A stretch of 64,000 nucleotides of DNA from Parapedobacter defluvii (GTDB taxonomy: Bacteria > Bacteroidota > Bacteroidia > Sphingobacteriales > Sphingobacteriaceae): assembly GCF_014642075.1 (NCBI RefSeq), contig NZ_BMIK01000019.1:37962-101961 (forward strand), given 5' to 3'. Positions 13,914 through 23,285 of this stretch are shown here, piece by piece. Both the position numbers and the translations under genes were made by a program. Within the stretch, counting starts at the first letter, position 1. Every line of letters begins with the position of its first letter. The notes under the pieces are model-generated. The model saw only the letters and a program-made list of their open reading frames with translations, searched no databases and was not told the origin of the DNA.

Positions 13914-16883
13914 TCAGAATGTAAAGTTAACGCCCAGGTTAAAACTCATTGGAAACAGGGAAAGCTGCGTGTATACGTTCTCTCCGATGGTTTCCGGATC
14001 AGGTCCCTTGTAATCGGTAAACGTAAAGGGGTTTAGTGCCGTGGCAAATACCCGGGCACCTCTGCCGCCAATGCGCGTCAGGATATGCTGCGGCAGCGTA
14101 TAACCCAGGGTCACGTTCTGGATTTTGACAAACGTGCCGGGCACTTTGGCAAGCACCTGTGTGTGGTACGATTGCGCACCAATCTGCGGGTATTCATTAC
14201 TGCGGTTTTCCGGAGTCCAATAATGGACATCCAGCTTATTCCAATGCTCGTTATCCCACGCGGTAAACATGTAGGTGAAATCGTCGTTATACAAGCCACC
14301 GATGCGGCCGTAAACAAAAACCGAGAGATCCCAGTTGCGGTAGCTAAAACTGTTGGTCAAACCGAAAGTCCAACTGGGCGAGGGTGTTCCCAGCACTAGA
14401 TAGTCTCGCTCATCAAGTACACCATCGTCGTTCTGGTCTTTCACCTTGATATGCCCGGGCGATTGCCCATAGCGCCGGGCTTCATCAATTTCCTCCTCCT
14501 GCCAGATGCCCAGGGATTCAAAATCGTAAATAACCCGGATGGGCTGCCCGATGAACCAACGGTTTGCCAAGTCATCAGCCCCGGTGCCGTAGAGTTCTTT
14601 GATACGGTTACGATTGAGGCTGAATACCGCATTTGTTTTCCACTGGAATCGTTCACGGGAAATGTTGGTGCTGTTCAGCCCGAACTCAACACCCCGGTTG
14701 CCGGTACTGCCGATGTTGCGCAGGATGGACGTATAACCGTTAAGACCGGCCACCGCCTGACGGAAAATCAGGTCGTCGGTTGTACGGTCGTAAACCTCTA
14801 CCGTACCCGAAAGGCGGTTGTTCCACACCGCAAAATCAAGACCGGCATTCCATTCAGAGGTCATCTCCCAACGCAGGTCGGGGTTCCCTTTCGAGCCTCC
14901 CAGCCCATACCCATTCGTTCCCGTCCCGCCAATGGGGTATTTGGAGAGATCCAGGCGGCTGAACACCACGTCGTAATCAATGTTATTATTGCCGCTTTTG
15001 CCCCAGCTAAGACGGAGTTTTAAGTCATTGAAAAGGCCGCCGCGCATAAACGTTTCTTCCGAAAGTCGCCACGCCACCGCTGCCGAGGGCATAAACCCCC
15101 ACCGGTTGCCCCGGGCTAAGCGGGAGGAACCGTCTGCCCGGCCGGTAAGCGTAACAAGGTATTTATCCTGAAAGCTATAGTTTAAACGCCCCATGTATGA
15201 CAGCATACTGGATTCCCAGTAATAGCTGCTTACGTCGGTAATTTCTTCCGCCGATTCGATAGCATGCCAATCGGAGTCAAAGGGCATGCCGATGCCGCGC
15301 ATCTGAGACCCTTGGTGTGTCTCTTGTTGCATGCTGAAAAGGCCGATGAAATTCAGGTGATGCCGATCGTTGAACCACTTGTCGTACGTAGCGGTGTTAT
15401 CCCACACATAGTTGGTGTTTTTGCTTTCTCTTCGGAAGGCATCCGGCGCATTCACGCCCTGCTTACCCTGCGTGTAGGTGCCGATCCATTCGCCGTACAG
15501 GTCGTTGTCCAGCTGCATGGCCAACTGCGATTTGAGGATCAATCCTTCAATAAGCTTATACGACGCAAACCCCGCCATGTTTACATAGGTAGCATCCGTG
15601 ATTTTTCGGTTGTTCTCAATCTGCACGAAGGGATTTATTTTGCTGGACGTAGGCTGGACTTCAAAGGCATAGTTACCTTCGTAGTCGTACGGGCTGGCTA
15701 CCGGCGGGATAAAGTATGCGTTGAGCAGCGCATCATCCGCACCGTGGTTCGTTTTATTGAGTGATAGGTAGCTGTTCATGCCAACTTTGAAGCGATCGGA
15801 TGCACGGTGCTCCAACCCCAGGCTAAAGGTATAACGCCTGAAATTCTCATTACCCACCATGCCGTCATCATCGTTAAACCCGAGGCCGAAGGCATAACTG
15901 TTTTTTTCGGTGCTGCCGTTTGCATTGACGTGGTGCTGGTGGCTCATCGAAGGCCCCGAAACCTCACGGAGCCAATCGTAATACTCGCCGTATTTTATCC
16001 GTCGCTTTTCGTCATCGGTCAGGAAATCGGTCCTGCCCAGTGAGCTTTCACCGTATTTGGCCCGCCAAAGTGCAATTTTGTAATCGACATATTCCAGCCC
16101 ATTTCCCAGGTTTCCGATCATGTCCGGGATGCGGGTGGGCGTTTTAAGGGATAGATTCCCGCTATACTCCACCTGAAAACCGGGCGCGCGGTTAGCCGCT
16201 TTGGTGGTGATAATCACCACACCATTGGCGCCCCGGGAACCGTAGATTGCCGATGAGGAGGCGTCTTTGAGAATATCGATTGTCTCAATATCGGCGGCGT
16301 TCAGGTGTCGCATACCGGAGTAAGACGGAATGCCGTCAATTACGTAAAGGGGCTCGTTGGAGAAGTTGAAGGAGTTGGTTCCCCGGATCTGGATACTCAT
16401 ATCGGTACCCGGTCTGTTGTTGGTTTTGGTAACCAATACGCCACTGACCCTTCCATTGAGCGCCTCGGTCACGTTGGTAGCCTGCGCACGTACAAGGTCG
16501 GCACTTCCTACTTGCTGGATGGCTCCGGTGAGATCCTTCTTCTTGACGGTCCCATATCCAAATACAACAACGTCTTCCAGCATATTCGAACCGGGCTGCA
16601 ACGCAACGGATAGCGGATCAAAAGAAGTTACCGCATGGGTGTAGGTATCGTACCCCATAAAAGTGATCGTAAGTAAATCTCCCGTTGAAACCGCAATGCT
16701 GAACGCGCCGGACTCATCGGTTGCCGTGGTCTGTTGATTAGACGCGCGCACGGTGGCTCCACTGATGGGCAATCCGGTTTCATCCGTTACGGTACCGCGG
16801 AGCGCTTGTTGCGATTGGGCTGATGCAAAGAAACACAGGCCCGTCATCAGTGCAACAATAAAACTGCTTATTAGTTTATTCAT
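13914..16883 (-). CDS. SusC-family TonB-dependent receptor without STN domain (PUL A)
   Basis: 989 residues. A signal peptide (ends FASAQ) is followed directly by a carboxypeptidase-regulatory-like domain (about 25-105, LRGTVTDETGLPISGATVR), the DVVVFGYGTVKKKDLTGAI box that marks the start of the plug, EPLYVIDGIPSYSG, and IDILKDASSSAIYGSRGANGV. The remainder is the beta-barrel, ending LGVNFTF. Unlike the three other complete SusC proteins here it has no N-terminal STN signalling domain, and no sigma/FecR pair is adjacent. The receptor is therefore expected to be controlled by another route, most simply the membrane-spanning regulator at 18256. Confidence 0.96.
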   Translation of the reverse strand: MNKLISSFIVALMTGLCFFASAQSQQALRGTVTDETGLPISGATVRASNQQTTATDESGAFSIAVSTGDLLTITFMGYDTYTHAVTSFDPLSVALQPGSNMLEDVVVFGYGTVKKKDLTGAIQQVGSADLVRAQATNVTEALNGRVSGVLVTKTNNRPGTDMSIQIRGTNSFNFSNEPLYVIDGIPSYSGMRHLNAADIETIDILKDASSSAIYGSRGANGVVIITTKAANRAPGFQVEYSGNLSLKTPTRIPDMIGNLGNGLEYVDYKIALWRAKYGESSLGRTDFLTDDEKRRIKYGEYYDWLREVSGPSMSHQHHVNANGSTEKNSYAFGLGFNDDDGMVGNENFRRYTFSLGLEHRASDRFKVGMNSYLSLNKTNHGADDALLNAYFIPPVASPYDYEGNYAFEVQPTSSKINPFVQIENNRKITDATYVNMAGFASYKLIEGLILKSQLAMQLDNDLYGEWIGTYTQGKQGVNAPDAFRRESKNTNYVWDNTATYDKWFNDRHHLNFIGLFSMQQETHQGSQMRGIGMPFDSDWHAIESAEEITDVSSYYWESSMLSYMGRLNYSFQDKYLVTLTGRADGSSRLARGNRWGFMPSAAVAWRLSEETFMRGGLFNDLKLRLSWGKSGNNNIDYDVVFSRLDLSKYPIGGTGTNGYGLGGSKGNPDLRWEMTSEWNAGLDFAVWNNRLSGTVEVYDRTTDDLIFRQAVAGLNGYTSILRNIGSTGNRGVEFGLNSTNISRERFQWKTNAVFSLNRNRIKELYGTGADDLANRWFIGQPIRVIYDFESLGIWQEEEIDEARRYGQSPGHIKVKDQNDDGVLDERDYLVLGTPSPSWTFGLTNSFSYRNWDLSVFVYGRIGGLYNDDFTYMFTAWDNEHWNKLDVHYWTPENRSNEYPQIGAQSYHTQVLAKVPGTFVKIQNVTLGYTLPQHILTRIGGRGARVFATALNPFTFTDYKGPDPETIGENVYTQLSLFPMSFNLGVNFTF

Positions 16884-17024
16884 GAGAAAATAATCTGTTC
16901 TTTAATGGCCTCATGGAACCTGTATTTTCATTGCCACCAGTTGCTTTCAGCGGTAATGAAGCTTGCGTTTCCTTTTATGTCAGGTGCCGGCATGACAGGT
17001 TTCATATGATCTGTAGCCGCTTGG

Positions 17025-18098
17025 TTAATTAATGAGTTTATGCCATTTATGTTGACCGACGATTTTAGCACTGAATTTGCCGGTCTTATCCGCAATATGT
17101 TCCGGATTGTCAGGAACCTCGGTAAAGTCCCACGCGCAGATCAGGTTGGATTCACTTCCGCTTACCTCGCTTGTCATCAAGGATTTGATGTCATCCTGAC
17201 TCTTTGCGGTATCCCACAGCCTGAATTTACGGATGTAGCCGGTCATGCTCCGGTTGTTATCTTCCGGCTCAATAAAGGCCCACATTTTCAGATTACGCGT
17301 GTTGGGTTGATATTTCTGCAATATTCCTGCGTCGTCCCGGATATCGTTGGTCTTCGTGAAAAAAACCTCGCCGTTGACGTACATTTTCAGTTGGTCTGCC
17401 GAAAGTGATTCGTCATAAACCGCTACGATGTGGTTCCACTGCCCATAATTGGTCGGAAAGGCTGCTCCCCATTCCAAAACGCGGTCTTGCTGGGGTCCCA
17501 TACCCAGCGTGGTACGCAGATTTGACCCCATGAAGTTAAGCATCCAACCTTGCTTGATACCATTGCCGTCGTGGCTGAACGTAGCGATAAAATCGCCGAT
17601 GGCAAACTCGAAAAATCCCGGATCATACTTCAGCCAGGCTTCTACCGTAAACCGGTTGGACCCACCGTACGCTGGCGACTCTCCAAAATCGATGTACCCC
17701 CTTCCGTCGATACCGAACACCTGAAGCTCCGCCGGGGTGCCGGGAGCCAGTGTGGTTTGATACGCGTTCATGAACGTAGAAATGGCCTTAGAGGCGGCAA
17801 TGCAATAGGCCTCGGTTTCAAAAGGCAAAACAAAATAGCCTGCCTTCGCCTTGGAAATTCCGGTACGGAGTTCGTCAATGGCCGATTGGAATTCATCCGC
17901 ACTTTCTTGCGGAAATGTACCATCAACCGCCCCGATTTTGGCCGTGTCAATAATGCTTTGCATGCTGTCCAGATGGGTCATCAGACAACTGAGGTCTAAC
18001 TCAACGACCTGCTGCGGTTTCTCGCTGCATCCGTTAAAGACACCTCCGACTATCCCCACAAGGAATAGCCACCTCGTCAATTGTTTACGTACACTCAT
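17025..18098 (-). CDS. LamG-domain lipoprotein (DUF4972-like N-terminus)
   Basis: 357 residues with lipobox VFNGC. Residues about 30-120 are helical (LSCLMTHLDSMQSIIDTAKI, SADEFQSAIDELRTGISKAK), as in the DUF4972 region of Bacteroidota lipoproteins. From about 145 a concanavalin-like LamG/laminin-G-3 domain follows: FTVEAWLKYDP, GQWNHIVAVYD, KMYVNGEVFFT, MTGYIRKFRLWDTAKS. The likely role is a surface glycan-binding protein of PUL A, the position that SusE/SusF hold elsewhere. It is the first gene after the regulator and its promoter region holds the triple heptamer at 18186-18216. Confidence 0.85.
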   Translation of the reverse strand: MSVRKQLTRWLFLVGIVGGVFNGCSEKPQQVVELDLSCLMTHLDSMQSIIDTAKIGAVDGTFPQESADEFQSAIDELRTGISKAKAGYFVLPFETEAYCIAASKAISTFMNAYQTTLAPGTPAELQVFGIDGRGYIDFGESPAYGGSNRFTVEAWLKYDPGFFEFAIGDFIATFSHDGNGIKQGWMLNFMGSNLRTTLGMGPQQDRVLEWGAAFPTNYGQWNHIVAVYDESLSADQLKMYVNGEVFFTKTNDIRDDAGILQKYQPNTRNLKMWAFIEPEDNNRSMTGYIRKFRLWDTAKSQDDIKSLMTSEVSGSESNLICAWDFTEVPDNPEHIADKTGKFSAKIVGQHKWHKLIN

Positions 18099-18179
18099 AA
18101 ATTTACTTTATACAGGTTCTTAAAATTGGCAACCATCGACACCCTACCTGCCGATAGCTAAATCGATTTCAATATTACA

Positions 18180-18216
18180 TTAACCGGGTTAACGCATGGG
18201 TTAATTTCGGGGTTAA
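18180..18216. promoter_or_regulatory. Three GGGTTAA heptamers at exact 12-bp spacing plus an inverted half-site
   Basis: GGGTTAA occurs at 18186-18192, 18198-18204 and 18210-18216; the first is abutted by the inverted half-site TTAACC (18180-18185). On the minus strand this gives three TTAACCC words 82-118 bases before the start of the LamG gene (18098). Tandem heptamers are the type of site bound by SARP/OmpR-type winged helices, and such a domain ends the adjacent regulator. Confidence 0.6.
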
Positions 18217-18255
18217 TAGCCTTTTTATTTTGCTAATCCTGTTGAGGAGGTTAGT

Positions 18256-20766
18256 TTAGGAGCGGCGCTTTTCCAAATCTCTGAAGGTGAGAGGAAGGGA
18301 TTCATTCATTAGGCTTTGGTAAAAATGGCTGAAATGCTCAAAACGTCTCATCGCCTCTGTGCGTTGTCTGAGATGTATCATGGCCTGAATTTCATACTGA
18401 AAGACTTCCAGGTTTGTGGGAGCGGTTTCTAAGCATAATTTAGCAACCTGAATAACCCGCTCGTAGTCACCCTGCGCGTAGTCCGTTTCAAGCTGTTGCT
18501 GCAATACTTGCACAACCATACGATCTACCTCATCCTTGATGTCATCAAGCAACTCATGTTCCGCAGTTTTGAGAAACTTACCCCGGCTCAGAATAGCCTG
18601 GCTCATCGGGCCGGATCCTTCCCCCGATAGGTACGCTTCTTTAAAATGCAGGTAATCTACAAAGCAGTTCGTTACCTGCAGCCTGTAGTGATTATCCTGA
18701 TAGACCAACGAGATACCGGTGAAGTTGGCGAGCAACTTGCGGAACTGGTTGAGCGTAACACCCCGGATGTTTTTGGTCGATGTGAGTTCTTTTTCGGGCC
18801 ACAGCAAATTGCTCAGTTCACTGGATTCGATGCCCTTATTAGGGTATCGGGACAGAAAAAGTACCAGTACGTGCTTGAGACGGCTGCTGAAAAGATGCGA
18901 TATATGGACACCTTTTTTATCAAACACCTCGAATTTTCCGAATAAGTAAATGGCGTTGCTGAGTGGCAGTGCAAAGGGTTCCGCTGACCCAGTTTGAGGC
19001 GATTGATCCACGGATACGGTTTGGCCGGCTTTTTTGGCCCGTCTTTTATATACCGCAAACACAACGGATGCTACAGCCGCTATGCAGGCTATCCACAGGT
19101 ACCAGCGGCCGGTGCGGCTGTTGCCGACGCTGGCATATTGAATCAACTCGGCATGGCTTACAGCGGGGGCTTTCAATTCGTACACGGTAATCTTCGAGGA
19201 AACTTCTTTGCTATCGAAAACCTGCGTAACAGCGTAAAACGTGTTGAGTGGTGGATAGAAAAACAAGTTGGCATTCGTCTTGATCTTTTCGGACGTAATG
19301 GGTATCGTGTCGCCCAGCGCCACATAGTTACCTTTATCGATCGAAAATCGGTAAAGCTGCAAGGCCGAAGCGGAACGGTACTCAGGATAAAGGAGCGTAT
19401 AAAACGAGGATATCCCATCATATACCATATTTCTGACGGGGACAACGTTATCAGCTGACCACGGTTGTTCCCAAAGACGCTGCATCCGGTAGGTATCTAA
19501 GTTTAGCCGGTAAAGATCATAGCGGTAAACCCGACCAATGGTGTTGTCTGCAGCATCATTGCCCATGCCACCGAAGAGATACAGGTCGTTCGTTCGCTGA
19601 TCATAAAAGGATGAGGTAAAGTACCGTGGCATGATGCGGTCGCCACTCGTGGCTACGGTGTCCCACTTACCATCCTGCGTATCCAATGATAGAAACACGT
19701 TGCTGTAGCGGTCATTGCCGAACCCGCCGAATAACAAATAGGGGATCCGCACGGTGGGCTGTCCCGTGTGATGATGCAATTGCATCGGGACAAAATCCGT
19801 GCTAATCACTGTTGAGCGCAGCGTAGTGAGGTCTACCTCTACAATTGTCGGTGAGTCAATCGGAAGATCGTTAACTTCATAAATATACAGCTTCTCCTGG
19901 CGTAAAAAACTAGTGCCAAGTCGGATATCGATAGGCAGGGGTGCCGTGAAACGGTGGTTGGATAGGGTATTAGACTGGAGGTCTAGCTCGAAAAGCTGAT
20001 AACGATCAAAAAATAACAGGCGTCCGTTCGCCGCATCAAATTGATATCCACCTGCATCGGCCATTTCAATGACACGGCCAGATTGCCAGTAATACGATTC
20101 GTTGATCAGCCAAATGGGGTTTTCTACCTTACCAAGCGACTTACCCCCTAACGCATGAATGGTATTTCCGCTGCTTTCCCTAAGCGGGAACGTGAGGTGC
20201 TCGTTATCTAACGAGACCTTCAGGTTGCGTATCGAAAAATCTGCAATATCAATGCTGAAATCACTTTTGCCAAAAAAAACATTATTGTAGGTGATGGTTC
20301 GGTACGGAAACGGGATGACCAAAATCTTGTCAAGGACATGCCAGGTAATCGCTTGCTGGCCTAAATCAAAATTCAACAGCAGGTGAATCCATTGATCTTT
20401 CTCGAAATTTTTAGGGTCGAGGAAGATAGCGCCCAACTGATCGAGCCCTTCCTCGACCAGCTTGATCTCCAAACGTCCGTCATCTAATTTTCGACAGAAA
20501 ACATTCAGTGTTTTATTGGGCGCTTCGAGCTTAAGCCGCATGAGGTTTCCATACCCTTGGGGCTGGTCTAACCTGAAATCAAATTGAAATGTAAACTGTT
20601 CGAGTAGTTTGCGGTGTTGGAACGAGGAACGGAAATGAAAAAGGTCGATGGCAGTACGATCCTCAATCGGGTAGCTATTGCCCTTAATGCGAAGCCCATG
20701 GCCAAAGCTACCTATTGCAGACAGCAATAGCAGTGTACATAAGCCGTATGAAAGCAATCTGCACAT
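18256..20766 (-). CDS. Membrane-spanning sensor-regulator: beta-propeller ectodomain, TM helix, cytoplasmic winged helix and TPR-like domain
   Basis: I start at the ATG at 20766 (MCRLLSYGLCTLLLLSAIGS, signal peptide), giving 836 residues. The exported part has a LamG-like beta-sandwich (about 30-210, FQFDFRLDQPQGYGNLMRL, KDQWIHLLLNFD) and a Kelch-like propeller (about 215-530; PYLLFGGFGNDRYSNVF and DLYLFGGMGNDAAD repeats). One transmembrane segment follows at about 553-573 (WYLWIACIAAVASVVFAVY), then a basic stop (KRRAKK). The cytoplasmic part has an OmpR/SARP-type winged helix (about 605-700, IYLFGKFEVFDKKG, LSNLLWPEKE) and a helical BTAD-like repeat domain to the end. It is a one-protein route from ligand outside to DNA inside, probably for PUL A directly downstream. 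Confidence 0.82.
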   Translation of the reverse strand: MCRLLSYGLCTLLLLSAIGSFGHGLRIKGNSYPIEDRTAIDLFHFRSSFQHRKLLEQFTFQFDFRLDQPQGYGNLMRLKLEAPNKTLNVFCRKLDDGRLEIKLVEEGLDQLGAIFLDPKNFEKDQWIHLLLNFDLGQQAITWHVLDKILVIPFPYRTITYNNVFFGKSDFSIDIADFSIRNLKVSLDNEHLTFPLRESSGNTIHALGGKSLGKVENPIWLINESYYWQSGRVIEMADAGGYQFDAANGRLLFFDRYQLFELDLQSNTLSNHRFTAPLPIDIRLGTSFLRQEKLYIYEVNDLPIDSPTIVEVDLTTLRSTVISTDFVPMQLHHHTGQPTVRIPYLLFGGFGNDRYSNVFLSLDTQDGKWDTVATSGDRIMPRYFTSSFYDQRTNDLYLFGGMGNDAADNTIGRVYRYDLYRLNLDTYRMQRLWEQPWSADNVVPVRNMVYDGISSFYTLLYPEYRSASALQLYRFSIDKGNYVALGDTIPITSEKIKTNANLFFYPPLNTFYAVTQVFDSKEVSSKITVYELKAPAVSHAELIQYASVGNSRTGRWYLWIACIAAVASVVFAVYKRRAKKAGQTVSVDQSPQTGSAEPFALPLSNAIYLFGKFEVFDKKGVHISHLFSSRLKHVLVLFLSRYPNKGIESSELSNLLWPEKELTSTKNIRGVTLNQFRKLLANFTGISLVYQDNHYRLQVTNCFVDYLHFKEAYLSGEGSGPMSQAILSRGKFLKTAEHELLDDIKDEVDRMVVQVLQQQLETDYAQGDYERVIQVAKLCLETAPTNLEVFQYEIQAMIHLRQRTEAMRRFEHFSHFYQSLMNESLPLTFRDLEKRRS

Positions 20767-20866
20767 GAACGGTACAATATTACACTTCCACGGCGCAAAT
20801 TGCAACTCAGTCGGGAGCTCGTTCAACTCTATACGTTGCCTGCCGTTCAGCGAAACTCATATTCAT

Positions 20867-20921
20867 GATAGCCATCCCTCCCGCATAAAACATTCCCTTG
20901 ATGCCGGCAGAGATGGCTATC
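20867..20921. repeat. Perfect 10-bp inverted repeat after the oxidoreductase gene
   Basis: GATAGCCATC (20867-20876) and GATGGCTATC (20912-20921) are perfect inverted repeats separated by 35 bases, beginning 11 bases past the oxidoreductase stop on the minus strand. It could be a long-loop terminator or an operator in front of the regulator gene at 20766; there is no T-run. Confidence 0.4.
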
Positions 20922-20931
20922 CGCAAAACAT

Positions 20932-22362
20932 TCAGAACTTCCGGTACTCGCCGCTGAGATACTGATTGGCCTTTTCTTCTTTGAACTGGGCCGTTTCAGC
21001 ATCCCAGTGCAGGGTTTCACCGGGAAAACGCCCGGCAATGGTACCCAAAAGGATGGTCTCCGTAAGCCGTGAAGCATACTCAAAAGGTGCAGAACACTCC
21101 CCTTTACCCAAACAGGCATCCACAAACTGGTGGTAGTGCTTCGGCCCTTCGGTATCGTAGTTGCGGATCGGCTCGCCCAAACCATTGGCTTCACTCACCT
21201 TGGCTATTTCCTTTGAAATATCAACATACTTACCCTTAACGATTTTGCGGGGCAACTGCATGAAATGGGGCAGCAACAGGCGCCCCTTCGTACCCACAAA
21301 CATGGCTCCCTGATCCGGCAACTCGTTTTCACCTGCTACCATCGGATCCAGTGAAACTTTCCCCTCGCTGTCTACGCTTGCAACTGACTTCTTCCCGTCT
21401 GCCTTGGCGTCCATGCCCGGCAGTACCAAGTCTTCGTGCTTAGCAGGGGCTCCCGGCCCATCGTACCAAATCCATTTCAGGGACTTGGCGGTATATTTCG
21501 TGCCCGGAAACTCATAGGTCACCGTATTGTGCTCCGGAAAGCCAAACCCGTTGGTAGGCCGGCACTCGTTGGTGATGGTGCGCGGCACATCCAGTTGCAG
21601 CGCATTGTAGGGCGTGTCAAAAATATGCACCCCCATATCGCCCAGGGTACCGCAGCCATAGTCCATCAATTTCCGCCACACTCCCGGGTGATAAAACCCT
21701 TCTTTGTAGGGCGGCTTGGGCGAGGTACCCGCCCACAGGTTCCAGTCCAGTTGTGTGGGTACCGGATCTTCGCCCTCCGGGGGAGGACCGTCGTACCCGT
21801 GGTTCTTCGGCGACCACGCGTGTACCGTATGTACCTTCCCGATAATGCCGGATTGGATCAACAGCGTGGCAAGCTTGTAGTCATAAAAAGAGTGTACCTG
21901 AATGCCCATTTGGGTAACCAACCCTTTTTCAGCCGCCAGCTTTTTCATCGCACGCGATTCAGATACATAGTGGGAGAGCGGCTTCTGGCAATACACGGGT
22001 TTATTTTTCTGCATGGCCAGCATGGAAGCCGGAGCATGGGTATGATCCGGCGTGGATACGATAACCGCATCAATTTCATCGGCCATCTCGTCCAGCATGG
22101 CACGGTAATCAAAAAACACCCGGGCCTTGGGATGCAGTTTGTGCGCGGTGGACAGATTCAGGGCGTCCACGTCGCAAAGGGCCACCACATCCACATCGGG
22201 ATGGGAAGAAATGGCCTTCAGGTCTTCGGCCCCCATATTTCCTATGCCGATATGTGCGGTCCGCAAACGTTTCCCGGCCGGGAAAGCTCTCAATAAAGAA
22301 GGGGCCAGCATAATCCCCAGCGCGCCTATTGCACTATTTTTTAAGAATTCGCGTTTATTCAT
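20932..22362 (-). CDS. Exported Gfo/Idh/MocA-family oxidoreductase
   Basis: 476 residues from the ATG at 22362; the frame is open upstream but without sense. The N-terminus MNKREFLKNSAIGALGIM resembles a Tat-type leader though it has KR rather than RR. The Rossmann fold follows: RTAHIGIGNMGAEDL (dinucleotide-binding glycine motif), VVALCDVD, DAVIVSTPDHTHAPAS, and the cofactor-site QKPLSHYVSE where the Lys of EKP is kept. The substrate domain ends with the GPKHYHQFVDACLGKGE motif of the exported Bacteroidota group. It probably oxidises a sugar or sugar acid with tightly bound NAD(P). It is divergent from the PUL B sigma gene and lies upstream of the PUL A regulator on the same strand. Confidence 0.92.
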   Translation of the reverse strand: MNKREFLKNSAIGALGIMLAPSLLRAFPAGKRLRTAHIGIGNMGAEDLKAISSHPDVDVVALCDVDALNLSTAHKLHPKARVFFDYRAMLDEMADEIDAVIVSTPDHTHAPASMLAMQKNKPVYCQKPLSHYVSESRAMKKLAAEKGLVTQMGIQVHSFYDYKLATLLIQSGIIGKVHTVHAWSPKNHGYDGPPPEGEDPVPTQLDWNLWAGTSPKPPYKEGFYHPGVWRKLMDYGCGTLGDMGVHIFDTPYNALQLDVPRTITNECRPTNGFGFPEHNTVTYEFPGTKYTAKSLKWIWYDGPGAPAKHEDLVLPGMDAKADGKKSVASVDSEGKVSLDPMVAGENELPDQGAMFVGTKGRLLLPHFMQLPRKIVKGKYVDISKEIAKVSEANGLGEPIRNYDTEGPKHYHQFVDACLGKGECSAPFEYASRLTETILLGTIAGRFPGETLHWDAETAQFKEEKANQYLSGEYRKF

Positions 22363-22593
22363 AATTTGGTGTTGATTCCATTTAATCGTAGCCGAAAATA
22401 GAACTATTGTCTGTTTATTCCAAATATCCGGATATTTTTTACGGGTTCTCATCTGCTGCACGTTGTGCTTGCCGTGCATGGAGCATTTTGTCGATATCAC
22501 TCTTCACCTTCGTCGGGTATTGTTTCAGCCAATTGGATAGGTGATAAATGACGATGCTGATGGCTAATAAAACACTTGTGCAGAAATAATCGA

Positions 22594-22601
22594 TACATTT
22601 G
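22594..22601 (+). promoter_or_regulatory. Candidate -7 element of the PUL B sigma gene
   Basis: TACATTTG matches TAnnTTTG exactly. A TTG lies 15 bases upstream (22576-22578), shorter than the usual spacing of about 19. A transcript starting about six bases downstream would exclude the TTG codon at 22599, which supports the GTG at 22620 as the start of the sigma gene. The rest of the 257-base gap 22363-22619 shows no gene that I can support. Confidence 0.5.
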
Positions 22602-22619
22602 CGACAACGAATTCACAAC

Positions 22620-23216
22620 GTGCCATCCGACACCACATACAACGAACGGGAAACACTCAGTCTGCTGCGTGATGGCAATGCACGGGCATTTGAGGCGATT
22701 TACCAGCGCCATAAACGCACGCTCGCCACGAATGTACTCGCCCTGGTCAAATCGGAAATACTGGCAGAGGAAATTCTTCAAGAGGTGTTTTTAAGGGTGT
22801 GGCGGCACCGCGAGCGGATTGATATCGATAAGCCTTTTGAACATTATCTGAATACCATCGGCCGGAACCTGGTGTATGATACATTTAGGAAATTAGTAAG
22901 GGATAAGCAATTAGCAAACGAACTCCAGACTTCACAGACAGAAAGTTACTTGCACGTGGAAGAAGCACTACTGAAAGCGGAAAATCGCCAGCTCCTGCAC
23001 GCCGCAATCGAAAAGCTGCCACCGCAACGGAAAAAAGTATACACTCGCTTCGTGATCGATGAGAAAAGCTACAAAGAAATCAGTGAAGAGCTGGGTATAT
23101 CCAAAGCAACCATCAACGAGCATATCCAACTAGCCAACCGTGCCATTGTGCTGTTCTTCAAGCAATCCGGCAATCACTGGATAGAAATCGTACTCATCAC
23201 CTTGTTGCTTTCTTAA
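22620..23216 (+). CDS. ECF RNA polymerase sigma factor (PUL B)
   Basis: 198 residues from the GTG at 22620; the frame is open to a TTG at 22599, but that codon overlaps the likely promoter. Region 2 is clear (DGNARAFEAIYQRHKRTLATNV, ILQEVFLRVWRHRERI, FEHYLNTIGRNLVYDTFRK), as is the region 4 HTH (LPPQRKKVYTRFVIDEKSYKEI, ELGISKATINEHIQLANRAI). A hydrophobic C-terminal tail (IEIVLITLLLS) is typical of the Bacteroidota FecI-like group. It should be released by the FecR protein encoded 69 bases downstream and direct transcription of the SusC/SusD/hydrolase genes that follow. Confidence 0.92.
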   Translation: MPSDTTYNERETLSLLRDGNARAFEAIYQRHKRTLATNVLALVKSEILAEEILQEVFLRVWRHRERIDIDKPFEHYLNTIGRNLVYDTFRKLVRDKQLANELQTSQTESYLHVEEALLKAENRQLLHAAIEKLPPQRKKVYTRFVIDEKSYKEISEELGISKATINEHIQLANRAIVLFFKQSGNHWIEIVLITLLLS

Positions 23217-23285
23217 AAAAAATATTCAGCCCACCCCTTACTTTTTCTTTTCCAATCGTATTCTAATAAAATTGAGGGATACATT

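Noticed and set aside
22439..22612. Minus-strand stretch of 57 codons with a hydrophobic segment followed by a basic/acidic helix (IVIYHLSNWLKQYPTKVKSD), which looks protein-like
   Set aside because: It has no ATG, GTG or TTG in frame before the hydrophobic part and overlaps the sigma promoter. It could be a gene remnant, but I cannot support it as a gene.
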